Below are positions 1-7,432 of a stretch of 13,336 nucleotides of DNA, in pieces. Position numbers and translations under genes: made by a program. The stretch's first letter is position 1; every line of letters begins with the position of its first letter. The DNA comes from Paenibacillus sp. (lineage in GTDB: Bacteria; Bacillota; Bacilli; Paenibacillales; NBRC-103111), in contig JARBUQ010000066.1 in the NCBI GenBank assembly GCA_029239545.1, forward strand, positions 1-13,336. The letters run 5' to 3'. Below the pieces are notes generated by a model. The model was given only the letters and a program-made list of their open reading frames with translations. It was not told the DNA's origin and made no database searches.

Positions 1-292
1 CCGTCCCTCCCTCCCAAGGAACCAAGGGGGAATGATACCCGACTCCTACCTTTTCGATCATCCACTTGGAATAAGGCGAATCTTTCTTGATCGCATTTTT
101 GAAATTTCCTGAATTGCCCCATATTTCGATATAAGGCGTTTCTTTGGGCGTTGCCACCGCCGTCACTTTGGGTGTCTCCGTGGAAGATTCGCTCCCGGAT
201 TTGGAGCAACCTACAATCGCGGTCGTAGCCAGAAGCGTGACGAGGAACAATTTGAACGGCTTGCTATTGTTGCTTTTTCTATTCTTTTGCAT
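1..292 (-). CDS. Extracellular sugar-binding lipoprotein, N-terminal part (runs off the window)
   Basis: This is the first 97 codons of a solute-binding protein of a carbohydrate ABC importer; the rest lies beyond position 1. It opens with a basic, Asn/Ser-rich n-region, a hydrophobic stretch (about residues 15-27) and a lipobox ending in Gly28-Cys29, so it should be lipidated and anchored outside the membrane. A Ser/Thr/Pro-rich linker follows, then the first beta strand (YIEIWGN) and the segment SPLVPWEGGT, which resembles large Paenibacillus sugar-binding lipoproteins (family knowledge). The ATG at 292-290 is preceded by an AAGGTGG-like ribosome binding site about 11 bases upstream. It is the third gene of the minus-strand operon, 65 bp after the permease at 358-1182. 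The substrate cannot be told from this fragment. Confidence 0.88.
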   Translation of the reverse strand, partial: MQKNRKSNNSKPFKLFLVTLLATTAIVGCSKSGSESSTETPKVTAVATPKETPYIEIWGNSGNFKNAIKKDSPYSKWMIEKVGVGYHSPLVPWEGGT

Positions 293-323
293 AGCTTGGA
301 TCCCACCTTCTCTTCGTATATGG

Positions 324-346
324 TAAACAGTTGAAGAACTGTGTTA
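324..346 (-). other. Stem-loop between permease and lipoprotein genes
   Basis: Positions 327-342 form a perfect 6-bp stem (ACAGTT / AACTGT) closed by a 4-base loop. The stem extends to nine pairs through TAA/TTA (324-326 with 344-346) if one base is bulged. It lies between the two genes of the minus-strand operon, upstream of the lipoprotein ribosome binding site, and has no T-tract. It could be an RNA processing or stability element that sets lipoprotein expression apart from the permeases; that role is inference. Confidence 0.35.
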
Positions 347-357
347 CTCCGAACCTA

Positions 358-1182
358 TCATTTCACTGAACCGAGCATAGCGCCTTTCACAAAATGCTTC
401 TGCATAAAGGGATAAACAAGCAGAATCGGCAATGTGGCAAATATGATGGTGGCCGCCTGCAAGGTTTGATTGTTGTACGGCAACACCATGCTAAGTCCTC
501 CCGACACCATATCTGTATTAACAACGTATTCCCTGAGCTTTAATTGCAGCGGGTATAAGGAAGGATTCTCTATGAACAACAACGGATGCATGAATTGATT
601 CCAGATACCTACCGCATAAAAAATGCCGAGCGTAGCCAATACAGCTTTGGAGGATGGAAGGACAATTTTAAACAATAACTGAAAATAATTGCAGCCTTCT
701 ATTTGCGCAGCCTCTTCCAACTCTTTGGGCAGACCCTTGAAAAAGGTCCTCATAATTATCAGATTAAATGCCGAAACCGTGTAAGGCACGATAAGCACCC
801 AGAAGGAATTATACAAGCCATAAGACCGGAGCGCCAAAAAGTAAGGAATAATCGGGTAGCGGAAAATCATCGTAATTACGATCATGATCATCAATACTTT
901 GGTTAATTTAAACTCATTTTTCGTTAACGGATAAGCAAACAGGGAAGTAACCAGCAAACATAGACAGGTACCTGCCACCGTAACGAAGATCGTAATAAGA
1001 AACGAGTTCCACAAGGGCCCCTGCTTCAGCACGTAGTACCAAGATTCCAGCGTAAACTGCACGGGCCAAAAGTAAACTACGAAGGGCATAAGCATCAGAA
1101 TGGAAAATAGTCCGAGAATACCTGCGTTTACATACCGAAATAATACATCGCCTTTTTTTTCATGTAGCCTGCTCACTACCAC
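358..1182 (-). CDS. Carbohydrate ABC transporter permease, MalG/YtcP type
   Basis: Inner-membrane subunit of a binding-protein-dependent sugar importer (binding-protein-dependent transport permease family). The 274-residue product has about six hydrophobic segments (near 20-38, 60-82, 94-116, 128-146, 180-200 and 240-258). A cytoplasmic EAA loop at about 152-176 (EEAAQIEGC...IVLP) is the docking site for the ATPase. The C-terminus KGAMLGSVK is typical of the YtcP/LplC group. The start is a GTG overlapping the end of the upstream permease by 7 bases, which indicates translational coupling; a second GTG two codons later (1176) is an equally possible start with the AGGAAGGGAG site upstream. Together with the gene at 1176-2111 it would form the heterodimeric channel. 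No ATP-binding subunit is encoded here, so a shared MsmX-like ATPase elsewhere is likely (inference). Confidence 0.93.
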   Translation of the reverse strand: MVVSRLHEKKGDVLFRYVNAGILGLFSILMLMPFVVYFWPVQFTLESWYYVLKQGPLWNSFLITIFVTVAGTCLCLLVTSLFAYPLTKNEFKLTKVLMIMIVITMIFRYPIIPYFLALRSYGLYNSFWVLIVPYTVSAFNLIIMRTFFKGLPKELEEAAQIEGCNYFQLLFKIVLPSSKAVLATLGIFYAVGIWNQFMHPLLFIENPSLYPLQLKLREYVVNTDMVSGGLSMVLPYNNQTLQAATIIFATLPILLVYPFMQKHFVKGAMLGSVK

Positions 1183-2111
1183 ATACTCCCTTCCTCTTGG
1201 TATTTCCTCGCCAAGCTGTTGAAGAAGAAGACCAATATAAAGCCGATCAACGATTGAAAAAGGCCGATTGCCGTTGTTGAGCTGTACTGCCCTTGCGTGA
1301 TCCCGACTCGATATACATATGTATCGATTACATCCCCAACTGGAAAGGTCAAAGGGGTCAGCAGGTTATAAATCTGCTCGAAGCTTAAATCCAGGAAGCC
1401 GCCTATATTAAGCAGTAGCAGTACAACAATGGTAGGTATAAGCAGGGGCAGAGTAATCGTAAACATTTGCCGGATTCTGCCCGCCCCGTCAACCATAGAT
1501 GCTTCGTACAACTCGGGATTGATGCCGCTAATCGCGGCAAGCAGGATGATCGTTCCCCACCCGGCTTCCCTCCAAATACTTGTTAGGATCACGATAGAAC
1601 GAAAGTACGCTTCGCTCTGCATAAATAAGAAAGGCTCTAATCCGAATACTCCGCGAATCGAGTTGACAACCCCCGAGGTAGAGAGAAAATCAAAGGTAAG
1701 CGCGGAAATGATGACCCAAGAAAAAAAATGAGGAATATAGTAAATCGTTTGCAGCGTTCTTTTATATATCATGTTTTTGAGCTCATTAAACATCAAAGCC
1801 AAGAGAATCGGAACTGGAAAAACAAAGATAATGTTGTAAAAACCGATGATTGCCGTATTCTTCAACACTCTCCGAAATTGCGCGTAGGCAAAAAGGGATT
1901 CGAAATGTTTAAATCCTACGAATGGACTGGCCCCTATTCCTTTAAAAATCATATAGTCTTGAAACGCTATTATAATCCCCGCCAACGGAATATAGCGAAA
2001 CATAATAATAAAGGCTACACCTGGAAGGACCATCAAATAGAGCTGCCAATATTTGCGAAAATTTCTCGCCCACCCTTCCTTTCCTCCATATGTTTTTTTT
2101 ACGGTAAGCAC
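1176..2111 (-). CDS. Sugar ABC transporter permease, LplB/UgpA type
   Basis: First gene of the minus-strand importer operon and partner channel subunit of the gene at 358-1182. The 311-residue product has a charged N-terminus, a first membrane segment near residues 22-38 (YWQLYLMVLPGVAFIIMF) and the conserved FRYIPLAGIIIAF stretch of LplB-type permeases. An EAA loop at about 202-222 (YEASMVDGAGRIRQMFTITLP) is almost textbook for ATPase contact. The start is a GTG at 2111-2109, preceded by a GGCAGGG-like site about 8 bases away; no better in-frame start lies nearby. The gene is divergent from the sensor kinase, so the 190-bp gap between them probably carries its control region. It is similar in size and motifs to the permease at 7433-8335, suggesting paralogous systems. 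Substrate unknown. Confidence 0.93.
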   Translation of the reverse strand: MLTVKKTYGGKEGWARNFRKYWQLYLMVLPGVAFIIMFRYIPLAGIIIAFQDYMIFKGIGASPFVGFKHFESLFAYAQFRRVLKNTAIIGFYNIIFVFPVPILLALMFNELKNMIYKRTLQTIYYIPHFFSWVIISALTFDFLSTSGVVNSIRGVFGLEPFLFMQSEAYFRSIVILTSIWREAGWGTIILLAAISGINPELYEASMVDGAGRIRQMFTITLPLLIPTIVVLLLLNIGGFLDLSFEQIYNLLTPLTFPVGDVIDTYVYRVGITQGQYSSTTAIGLFQSLIGFILVFFFNSLARKYQEEGSMW

Positions 2112-2249
2112 TATCGTTCACCCTGCCTTCTTGTTGTGTTCTGCTCCATTTCGATTACGTCCTTCATCATATCATCCGCCTATCACATGGGGTATGAGAC
2201 ATTCTTTAGCATTTGGTAGGACATCCATTAGTATGCGCTTTCAACAGTC

Positions 2250-2278
2250 TTGTCGCCCCGAAAGTTATCTTCTATAAT
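2250..2278 (+). promoter_or_regulatory. Sigma-A-like promoter of the kinase/regulator operon
   Basis: A TTGTCG -35 box (2250-2255), a 17-base spacer and a perfect TATAAT -10 box (2273-2278) lie just upstream of the kinase ribosome binding site at 2291-2296. The position and spacing fit the vegetative sigma factor, so the two-component genes are probably expressed constitutively at a moderate level. The leader would be only about 15-20 bases, leaving no room for a riboswitch. On the minus strand of the same gap I see a TATGAT (2171-2166) but no good -35 box, consistent with an activator-dependent promoter for the divergent permease operon (inference). Confidence 0.6.
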
Positions 2279-2301
2279 GAAGCAAGAAACGAGGAGTGCA
2301 C

Positions 2302-4062
2302 ATGCTGCTGCGTATATGGAAAAGCGTCTTATACATCGGTTACTCTAAAAAATTGTTCCTATACTTCTTGTTCCTATGCGTGATTCCGATCCTGGTTGTG
2401 ATCCAGCTCTTGTATTCCCAGGGGAAGAACACGATACAAAACGCTTCTGCCGATTTCATTCAATTGTATGTGTCCCAACTGAACACCACGATCAACAATT
2501 ATGTCATGCAGGTCGACTATACTTCCCGGACGTTGTTCAGTGATTATGCTATGCTTGCTTATCTGCAGAAAGAGTCCACCTATTCTACCGGGGCGCGTAT
2601 CGACCACAACTTGTCCATTTCCCGTCAATTGCTGCGGTTTGCCGACCAATTGCCATTTGTCGAAGGCGTTATGATCATTAGTAATGAGGGCAACATCTAT
2701 TCCACGGGCACTATGAAAATAGAATCCGATTACGCTATGTTGTCCAATCAACGTTGGTTTCAGGAAGTGATTCAAGCAGGCGGGCAGCTTACGTTGACCC
2801 CCTACTATGGCCAGACTACGATCAAAGAACGAGAGTTTGACGTATTTACGGCGGGACGGCTCATCAAAACACAACAAGGCGAGAAAGCCGGGATTATTCT
2901 TTTCGAGCTTTCCTCTCGCAGCCTCATTTCCCTGGACGCTCATTTATTCAACTTAAACCAACAATATGAGGCACAGGTATCCGTCCACAACAAGAGCGGG
3001 GAGCTCCTATTCAATATTATTCCGGACTATCCGGGAACGGATGCCCCATCACCGGCTTCGTCATCCGATCAGAAGGGCTCCATATTAAGCACTACGAACC
3101 GTTCTCCAGCAACGGGAATCAGCGTCACCATTCACGTACCGAAGAACAATTTATACAAAAACTTAGAACGCTATAAGAACCTATCCCTCCTGGTCACCTT
3201 ATTCGTTCTGATCCTGATTGCTCCGGCTTCCATCTGGATCAGCTATCATATTACGAAACCGATTCATCGCCTGATCTCCAGTATGAGGCACGTAGAGTAT
3301 GGCCGTTACCGGATCATTCCGCATTCAACTAGAAGAGACGAGTTCGGTGTGTTGACCCGTCATTACAATGAGATGATTCTAACAATCAAGCATTTGATCG
3401 AGGATGTATATGCGTCCAAAATCAAACAAAACGAAGCCCAATATCTAGCTCTGCAAAATCAGATCAATCCGCATTGGCTGAACAATACCTTGGAATCGAT
3501 CCGTATGGAGGCACAGATAAACCACTCGCCTACGGTCGCTGAAATGATCAAAAAACTCGGCAAGCTCTTTCAACTCGCCTTGAGCAAATCGAATCAACCC
3601 AACCGAATTCGCGACGAAATCGAATACATTGAAATTTATGTAGCCTTGCAAAATATTCGCTTCAATGAACGCTTCAAACTGTGCGTTGACCTGGAATATC
3701 CATTATATGAGGTCCACTTTCCCAAGCTTGTATTCCAGCCCTTGATTGAAAACAGCATCATGCACGGCTTTCTCAAACATGATCGTAATTACACGATTAC
3801 AATCGAAGGCTATTGCACCGACAACGAAAATGTGGTGAACATTCGGGACGACGGGGAGGGAATGACGAAACAGATGGTACAGGGGATTCGTGACCTGTTG
3901 AACAAACGCGAGATCGACATCACACCTTCGGAATCTTTGGGGTTACGAAACATAAGCACGCGCTTGCTCCTGCATTATGGCGAAGCTCTACGCATCACGA
4001 TCGATTCTGAACCAGGCCGAGGAACGACAATTTCATTAACTTTCCCCCTAAACAACCAATGA
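2302..4062 (+). CDS. Two-component sensor histidine kinase, YesM type
   Basis: Membrane kinase that autophosphorylates on histidine and passes the phosphate to the response regulator at 4086-4937. In the 586-residue product, membrane segment 1 is at about 18-39 and an extracytoplasmic sensor region (dCache-like, inferred) runs from 40 to 290. Membrane segment 2 is at about 294-317, a HAMP linker follows to about 370, then a His_kinase (LytS/YesM type) region with the phospho-acceptor His391 in INPHWLNNTLE. The ATPase domain shows an N-box around Asn484 (QPLIENSIMHG), a DDGEG G1 box (516-520) and GRGTTISLTFP at the end. The H-box differs from the usual NPHFLYNTL. An in-frame GTG lies at 2296, but it sits inside the GAGGAG ribosome binding site, so the ATG at 2302 is chosen. 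The kinase and its partner form one operon. Confidence 0.93.
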   Translation: MLLRIWKSVLYIGYSKKLFLYFLFLCVIPILVVIQLLYSQGKNTIQNASADFIQLYVSQLNTTINNYVMQVDYTSRTLFSDYAMLAYLQKESTYSTGARIDHNLSISRQLLRFADQLPFVEGVMIISNEGNIYSTGTMKIESDYAMLSNQRWFQEVIQAGGQLTLTPYYGQTTIKEREFDVFTAGRLIKTQQGEKAGIILFELSSRSLISLDAHLFNLNQQYEAQVSVHNKSGELLFNIIPDYPGTDAPSPASSSDQKGSILSTTNRSPATGISVTIHVPKNNLYKNLERYKNLSLLVTLFVLILIAPASIWISYHITKPIHRLISSMRHVEYGRYRIIPHSTRRDEFGVLTRHYNEMILTIKHLIEDVYASKIKQNEAQYLALQNQINPHWLNNTLESIRMEAQINHSPTVAEMIKKLGKLFQLALSKSNQPNRIRDEIEYIEIYVALQNIRFNERFKLCVDLEYPLYEVHFPKLVFQPLIENSIMHGFLKHDRNYTITIEGYCTDNENVVNIRDDGEGMTKQMVQGIRDLLNKREIDITPSESLGLRNISTRLLLHYGEALRITIDSEPGRGTTISLTFPLNNQ

Positions 4063-4085
4063 ATACTAGAGGAGTGGGTTCTACA

Positions 4086-4937
4086 ATGTATAAAGTCTTA
4101 TTGATCGATGATGAGTTCAAGATAACGGAAGGATTAACGCAGATCATCGATTGGACACGACTGAACTGCACGGTTGCCGGCATCGCTTATAATGGTGAAA
4201 TGGGGTTGCAATTAATCGAGGACACACTGCCTGACATAGTAATTACCGATATTAAAATGCCTTACATGGATGGTCTGGAAATGATCGAGGTTCTAAACAA
4301 AATGGCCTCCCCTATTCATTTTATCGTCCTTAGCGGTTATTCCGATTTTCAATACACGCAGAAAGGCATCCAACTGGGTATTAACAACTTCATCCTTAAA
4401 CCGGTGGATGAGCAGGAATTGGAGAATAGCATTCTAGCGACGATAACAAGAATAGAAGCAAGAAGACACGAGAAGGCGAAGCTCGCAGACTTGCAAGCAC
4501 AATCCATGCTTTATGCGGCGCTTATGAGTAAGCAAACATTGAGCGATGACACCCCGGAAGAACTCAATCGGGTACTCCCCCCCTTCCGTGAACAACAAGG
4601 AAAACCTCAGCAGCAATCAGGTATGATCCAAGACATTAAAAAGTACATTGACGAGCATTATACGGAGAATATCTCCATCGTCTCCGCGGCTGAGCATTTT
4701 TATTTGAATCCCAGTTACTTAAGCCAGCTCTTCAAGAAAAAAACCGATGATACCTTTCTAAATTATGTAACCAATACTCGCCTGGAAAAGGCCAAAAGCT
4801 TATTGCAGGACACGGATCTCAAGGTGTATGAAATCAGCTCACAGGTCGGATATAAGGACCCCAAATATTTCAGCAAAATATTCGAGAAAAAAATTGGAGT
4901 AAAGCCCAGCGACTACAAACTCAATCCTTATTCTTGA
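4086..4937 (+). CDS. Response regulator with AraC-type DNA-binding domain, YesN type
   Basis: Cytoplasmic transcription factor and partner of the upstream kinase, starting 23 bases after its stop codon. In the 283-residue product the N-terminal receiver carries the acidic pair Asp8-Asp9, the phospho-acceptor Asp55 (VITDIKMPYMDG), Ser83 (LSGYSDF) and Lys105 (FILKPVD), so it should be fully functional. A short helical, Gln-rich linker leads to a complete double helix-turn-helix AraC domain (about 180-278, ending GVKPSDYKLNP). The protein is shorter than many YesN relatives because the region between the two domains is small. The ATG at 4086 has AGAGGAG 11 bases upstream; an ATG at 4059 overlaps the kinase stop but has no ribosome binding site. 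Likely targets are the flanking importer operons, inferred from position only. Confidence 0.94.
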   Translation: MYKVLLIDDEFKITEGLTQIIDWTRLNCTVAGIAYNGEMGLQLIEDTLPDIVITDIKMPYMDGLEMIEVLNKMASPIHFIVLSGYSDFQYTQKGIQLGINNFILKPVDEQELENSILATITRIEARRHEKAKLADLQAQSMLYAALMSKQTLSDDTPEELNRVLPPFREQQGKPQQQSGMIQDIKKYIDEHYTENISIVSAAEHFYLNPSYLSQLFKKKTDDTFLNYVTNTRLEKAKSLLQDTDLKVYEISSQVGYKDPKYFSKIFEKKIGVKPSDYKLNPYS

Positions 4938-4938
4938 T

Positions 4939-5235
4939 CGATATTGGGAGCAAATCCATGAGCTCCTGATGAAACTATATTTAGAATGCATGCACCCCCA
5001 AACTGTCAATCAGCAGGATAGTCGACTGGAGAAGGTGAAGCGCTTCATAGACGAGAACCCTCAGGAGCGATACATTCCGGTGCAATTGGCCGAGACGGCC
5101 GAGCTGTCGGAGAAGTACCTTCGCTGCCTATTCAAGTTGCACTATGGGGTGACGCCGCTGGACTATCACAAGCAAACCCGGATGAACTACGCCCGATTCC
5201 TTTTGGCGGAGTGCGGGCACAGCATTAAGCATTGA
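4939..5235 (+). pseudogene. AraC-family regulator remnant, both ends missing
   Basis: An open stretch directly after the response regulator reads as the middle of an AraC-family protein. A helical segment (YWEQIHELLMKLYLE) is followed by LEKVKRFIDENPQERYIPVQLAE and a first helix-turn-helix (LSEKYLRCLFKLHYGVTPLDY...RMNYARFLLAECGHSIK). It then meets a TGA exactly where the linker into the second helix-turn-helix should begin. The N-terminal sensing domain is also absent. The only ATG of use is at 4969, without a good ribosome binding site, which would give 88 residues. Half an AraC DNA-binding unit is unlikely to bind its site normally, so I call it a decayed gene. Its third-position GC looks higher than in the adjacent response regulator, so it does not appear to be a recent duplicate of it. 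It could still be a small expressed protein. Confidence 0.7.
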
Positions 5236-5317
5236 CTGTTATTGCCTCCCATTCTGGACGAGTTATGACCTGTCCGTCACTATGCTGTTATGAGGACGTT
5301 AGATTGCCAAGCTAGAT

Positions 5318-5502
5318 GCGGACACTGGTTCCGTTATTTGCTCCGAAAGCCCCGTTTTTGGCCTGTTCGAGGATACACGTTCCGTCCCTCTGGGACATGA
5401 TATCACTCCAAAAGACCCCATTTTGCAGGAATAACATCACTGTGTCCGCTCAAACCTGCAAAGTGTGCTTTTGGATGAATATAACGGATCTCCTGTCCAC
5501 TT
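5318..5502. repeat. 185-bp imperfect palindrome with four related arms (MITE/REP-like)
   Basis: The left end begins GCGGACACTGGTTCCGTTAT (5318). The right end, read on the other strand, gives GTGGACAGGAGATCCGTTAT, and the similarity continues inward (TCCGAAAGC against TCCAAAAGC). A second, weaker pair lies inside: GGATACACGTTCCGT near 5371 against GCGGACACAGTGATGTTATT from 5449 on the minus strand. Both pairs are centred near 5410, so a transcript could fold into one long hairpin. No transposase reading frame is present. From memory, elements of this style recur between Paenibacillus genes; I cannot confirm that here. The rest of the 512-base gap (5236-5317 and 5503-5672) shows no gene I can support. 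Confidence 0.65.
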
Positions 5503-5672
5503 AACCTAGACAACCTCTCCAGTTTCACCTTTTCCCATTCTGCCGAACAATTACCCAAGCGTCCCCCGGCAAATTTCGCGATCAATCCTTGTCGGAGTAG
5601 GCTCTTCAAGCAGTAATCAGCACCGCTCATTTTCTTATCATTAAGTGAAGGCCGCTGTAACACATTTGATAA

Positions 5673-5702
5673 TTGCGGATCACACCTCCCCCCGCCTATA
5701 GT
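5673..5702 (+). promoter_or_regulatory. Probable promoter of the second importer operon
   Basis: TTGCGG (5673-5678), an 18-base spacer and TATAGT (5697-5702) lie 46 bases upstream of the lipoprotein ATG and about 30 bases before its GAAAGGGG ribosome binding site (5734-5741). The spacer contains a run of C residues. The boxes match the vegetative consensus only partly, as would suit a promoter needing help from an AraC-type activator. No clear catabolite-response (cre) palindrome was seen. Confidence 0.4.
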
Positions 5703-5747
5703 GATTGTGAGTCAAGCAAATCCATTGTGGTCTGAAAGGGGTATGTT

Positions 5748-7316
5748 ATGAGAAACGTATTTGAGAAAAAAAGGTTAGCCTGTTTGATGGCGGTCTCGTT
5801 ATTAGCCGTTACAGTAGTCTCAGCATGCAGCAGCAAGGAAGAATCCAAGCAGCCCGCCTCCGATGCCCCGAAAAACATCAGCATTCTGCTCTCCCACACC
5901 CTGGCTAAATACGCTATGCAGTACAAAGACGATGACATCTACACCAAGGAACTTTCCAGGCTGTCGGGGTACAACCTCAAGTACGAGTTTCTGGGACACA
6001 GCGCAGATTTCGTGCAGCAAATGACCGTCCGGTTCGCCTCCAAGGACTTGCCGGATATGGTTCGTACAGACAGCATTCTGTCCACCATCCATCCGGGAGC
6101 CGTCGAACAGAAGGTGTTCACCCCGCTGAACGAGCTTCTCGACAAGTACGGACCGAACATTAAGAAGAAAATTGCCCAAGAGCAATGGGACAGCCCTAAG
6201 GTATCCAAGGACGGAATTATTTACGGCATTCCTTACTTGGCACCGGTTCCAGCGTACAGAGTGATTTACATGCGGCAGGACTGGTTGGATAAGCTCAAAA
6301 TGCCGCAACCCAAAACCGTGGACGATTATGTAAAATATTTTGAAGCGGTCAAGGTGCAGGATATGAACGGCAACGGGGACCCCAACGACGAATACGGGTT
6401 CTATGTAAGAGAGAATTTGTCCTATGGCGATTTGTTCTTCAAGGAATTCGGCGTTCACCCGGGAGAATGGCTGCTGAGAGATGGCAAGCTTCAAGCTGGA
6501 CTTATCCAGCCCGAGATCAAAGATGCACTGAAATTCTGGAAAATGTTATATGACAAGGGATACATCAACCCGAACTTGTTCACGAACAAAAGCAATGATT
6601 GGCGCGCAGGAATCAAGCAGGGAAAAGCAGGCTCATGGATGCACGATGTCCCTAACTTCGCAGCAGACTGGCAGCCCAGCCTGTTCGTGAATGAGAAGGA
6701 TGTAAAAATCTCGATGCTGCCGGGTCCTGAAGGTCCAAAAGGTAAAGGCTTGTCTCCGGTTAGCGATCAAATTGGCTTCGTCTGGGTCATTCCTTCCTCC
6801 AGCAAAAATGCTGAAAACGTAATCAAATTTCTGGATTGGGCCTGGTCCGATGAAAAAGCGGATAACTATTTCTCCTACGGGATCGAAGGGTATAACTACA
6901 CGGTTGAGAATGGCAAAATCAAATATGACTTCAACAGCAAAGCCAATACCGAGAACGACGCCAATGAATTCTACCGCACGACCGGCAACCCGCGGAAGGA
7001 CGGCCGTCTGGAGCCTCTTGTTCTACAGGTCGATCCGAATGCGGAGCTGCTGACCAAAGGATTGGAAGCGGCTAATCAGTCGATTTATAAAAATGACGGC
7101 CTGCATATGCCCGTTCTCGATGCCATGAAAACCCGGCCTGAGCTGGCCTTCGGCGGCGGAACCTTATTCATGGATATGTTCGCTAAGGTAATCACAGGCA
7201 AGGCTGACCTGGACACCTCCTTTGATGAGTTCGTTAAGGAATGGAAGAAACGCGGCGGCGATCAAGCGATCGAGGAAGCAACGGCCTGGTACAACAAATT
7301 CCATAACAAGAAATAG
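5748..7316 (+). CDS. Extracellular solute-binding lipoprotein of a sugar ABC importer
   Basis: The 522-residue product captures a saccharide outside the cell and delivers it to the permeases encoded next. The signal peptide has a basic start, a hydrophobic core at about 10-25 and a lipobox ending Ala26-Cys27, then a Ser/Lys/Glu-rich linker. The fold is that of large, LplA-like solute-binding proteins: RVIYMRQDWLDKLKMPQPKTVDD (hinge region, about 171-193), then an Asp/Asn/Gly loop at 205-215 resembling the EF-hand-like calcium site reported in alginate-binding relatives. Further on come GFVWVIPSSSKNAENVIKFLDW and a C-terminal helix rich in Trp/Lys. The length is normal for the group. The ATG is 6 bases after GAAAGGGG. 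It is the first gene of a plus-strand operon; a stem-loop separates it from the permeases, which usually allows higher lipoprotein expression. Substrate unknown; a plant or microbial oligosaccharide is likely. Confidence 0.94.
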   Translation: MRNVFEKKRLACLMAVSLLAVTVVSACSSKEESKQPASDAPKNISILLSHTLAKYAMQYKDDDIYTKELSRLSGYNLKYEFLGHSADFVQQMTVRFASKDLPDMVRTDSILSTIHPGAVEQKVFTPLNELLDKYGPNIKKKIAQEQWDSPKVSKDGIIYGIPYLAPVPAYRVIYMRQDWLDKLKMPQPKTVDDYVKYFEAVKVQDMNGNGDPNDEYGFYVRENLSYGDLFFKEFGVHPGEWLLRDGKLQAGLIQPEIKDALKFWKMLYDKGYINPNLFTNKSNDWRAGIKQGKAGSWMHDVPNFAADWQPSLFVNEKDVKISMLPGPEGPKGKGLSPVSDQIGFVWVIPSSSKNAENVIKFLDWAWSDEKADNYFSYGIEGYNYTVENGKIKYDFNSKANTENDANEFYRTTGNPRKDGRLEPLVLQVDPNAELLTKGLEAANQSIYKNDGLHMPVLDAMKTRPELAFGGGTLFMDMFAKVITGKADLDTSFDEFVKEWKKRGGDQAIEEATAWYNKFHNKK

Positions 7317-7367
7317 ATTAGGCAGGCGCACTTCATTCTTATAAGACTGTACGCCCTAACAAACGGA

Positions 7368-7394
7368 TGAGCCGTCCTCTGACCGGACGGCTCA
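7368..7394 (+). terminator. Intra-operon stem-loop, leaky terminator or mRNA stabiliser
   Basis: TGAGCCGTCC (7368-7377) and GGACGGCTCA (7385-7394) form a perfect 10-bp GC-rich stem with a 7-base loop, followed by GTTTGTCTAATT, a weak T-rich run. It lies between the lipoprotein stop (7316) and the permease ribosome binding site (7421-7426). Such hairpins commonly make the binding protein more abundant than the membrane subunits by partial termination or by blocking 3' decay (established for ABC operons such as malE-malF in enterobacteria; applied here by analogy). Confidence 0.6.
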
Positions 7395-7432
7395 GTTTGT
7401 CTAATTCGCTATTTACTTGGAAGGAGTTGATT

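Noticed and set aside
2112..2301. Riboswitch or cre site in the divergent gap
   Set aside because: No conserved aptamer-like structure, and no match to the catabolite-response palindrome; the gap is explained by promoters and ribosome binding sites.
2374..2943. 189-codon minus-strand reading frame
   Set aside because: It is antisense to the kinase sensor region, with no domain and no plausible start signals.
5403..5663. 86-codon minus-strand reading frame across the palindrome
   Set aside because: About half of it is the translation of the repeat element, it has no ribosome binding site, and the rest shows no recognisable domain.
5820..6494. 224-codon minus-strand reading frame
   Set aside because: It lies wholly opposite the solute-binding lipoprotein gene, whose product is clearly recognisable; a frame shadow.
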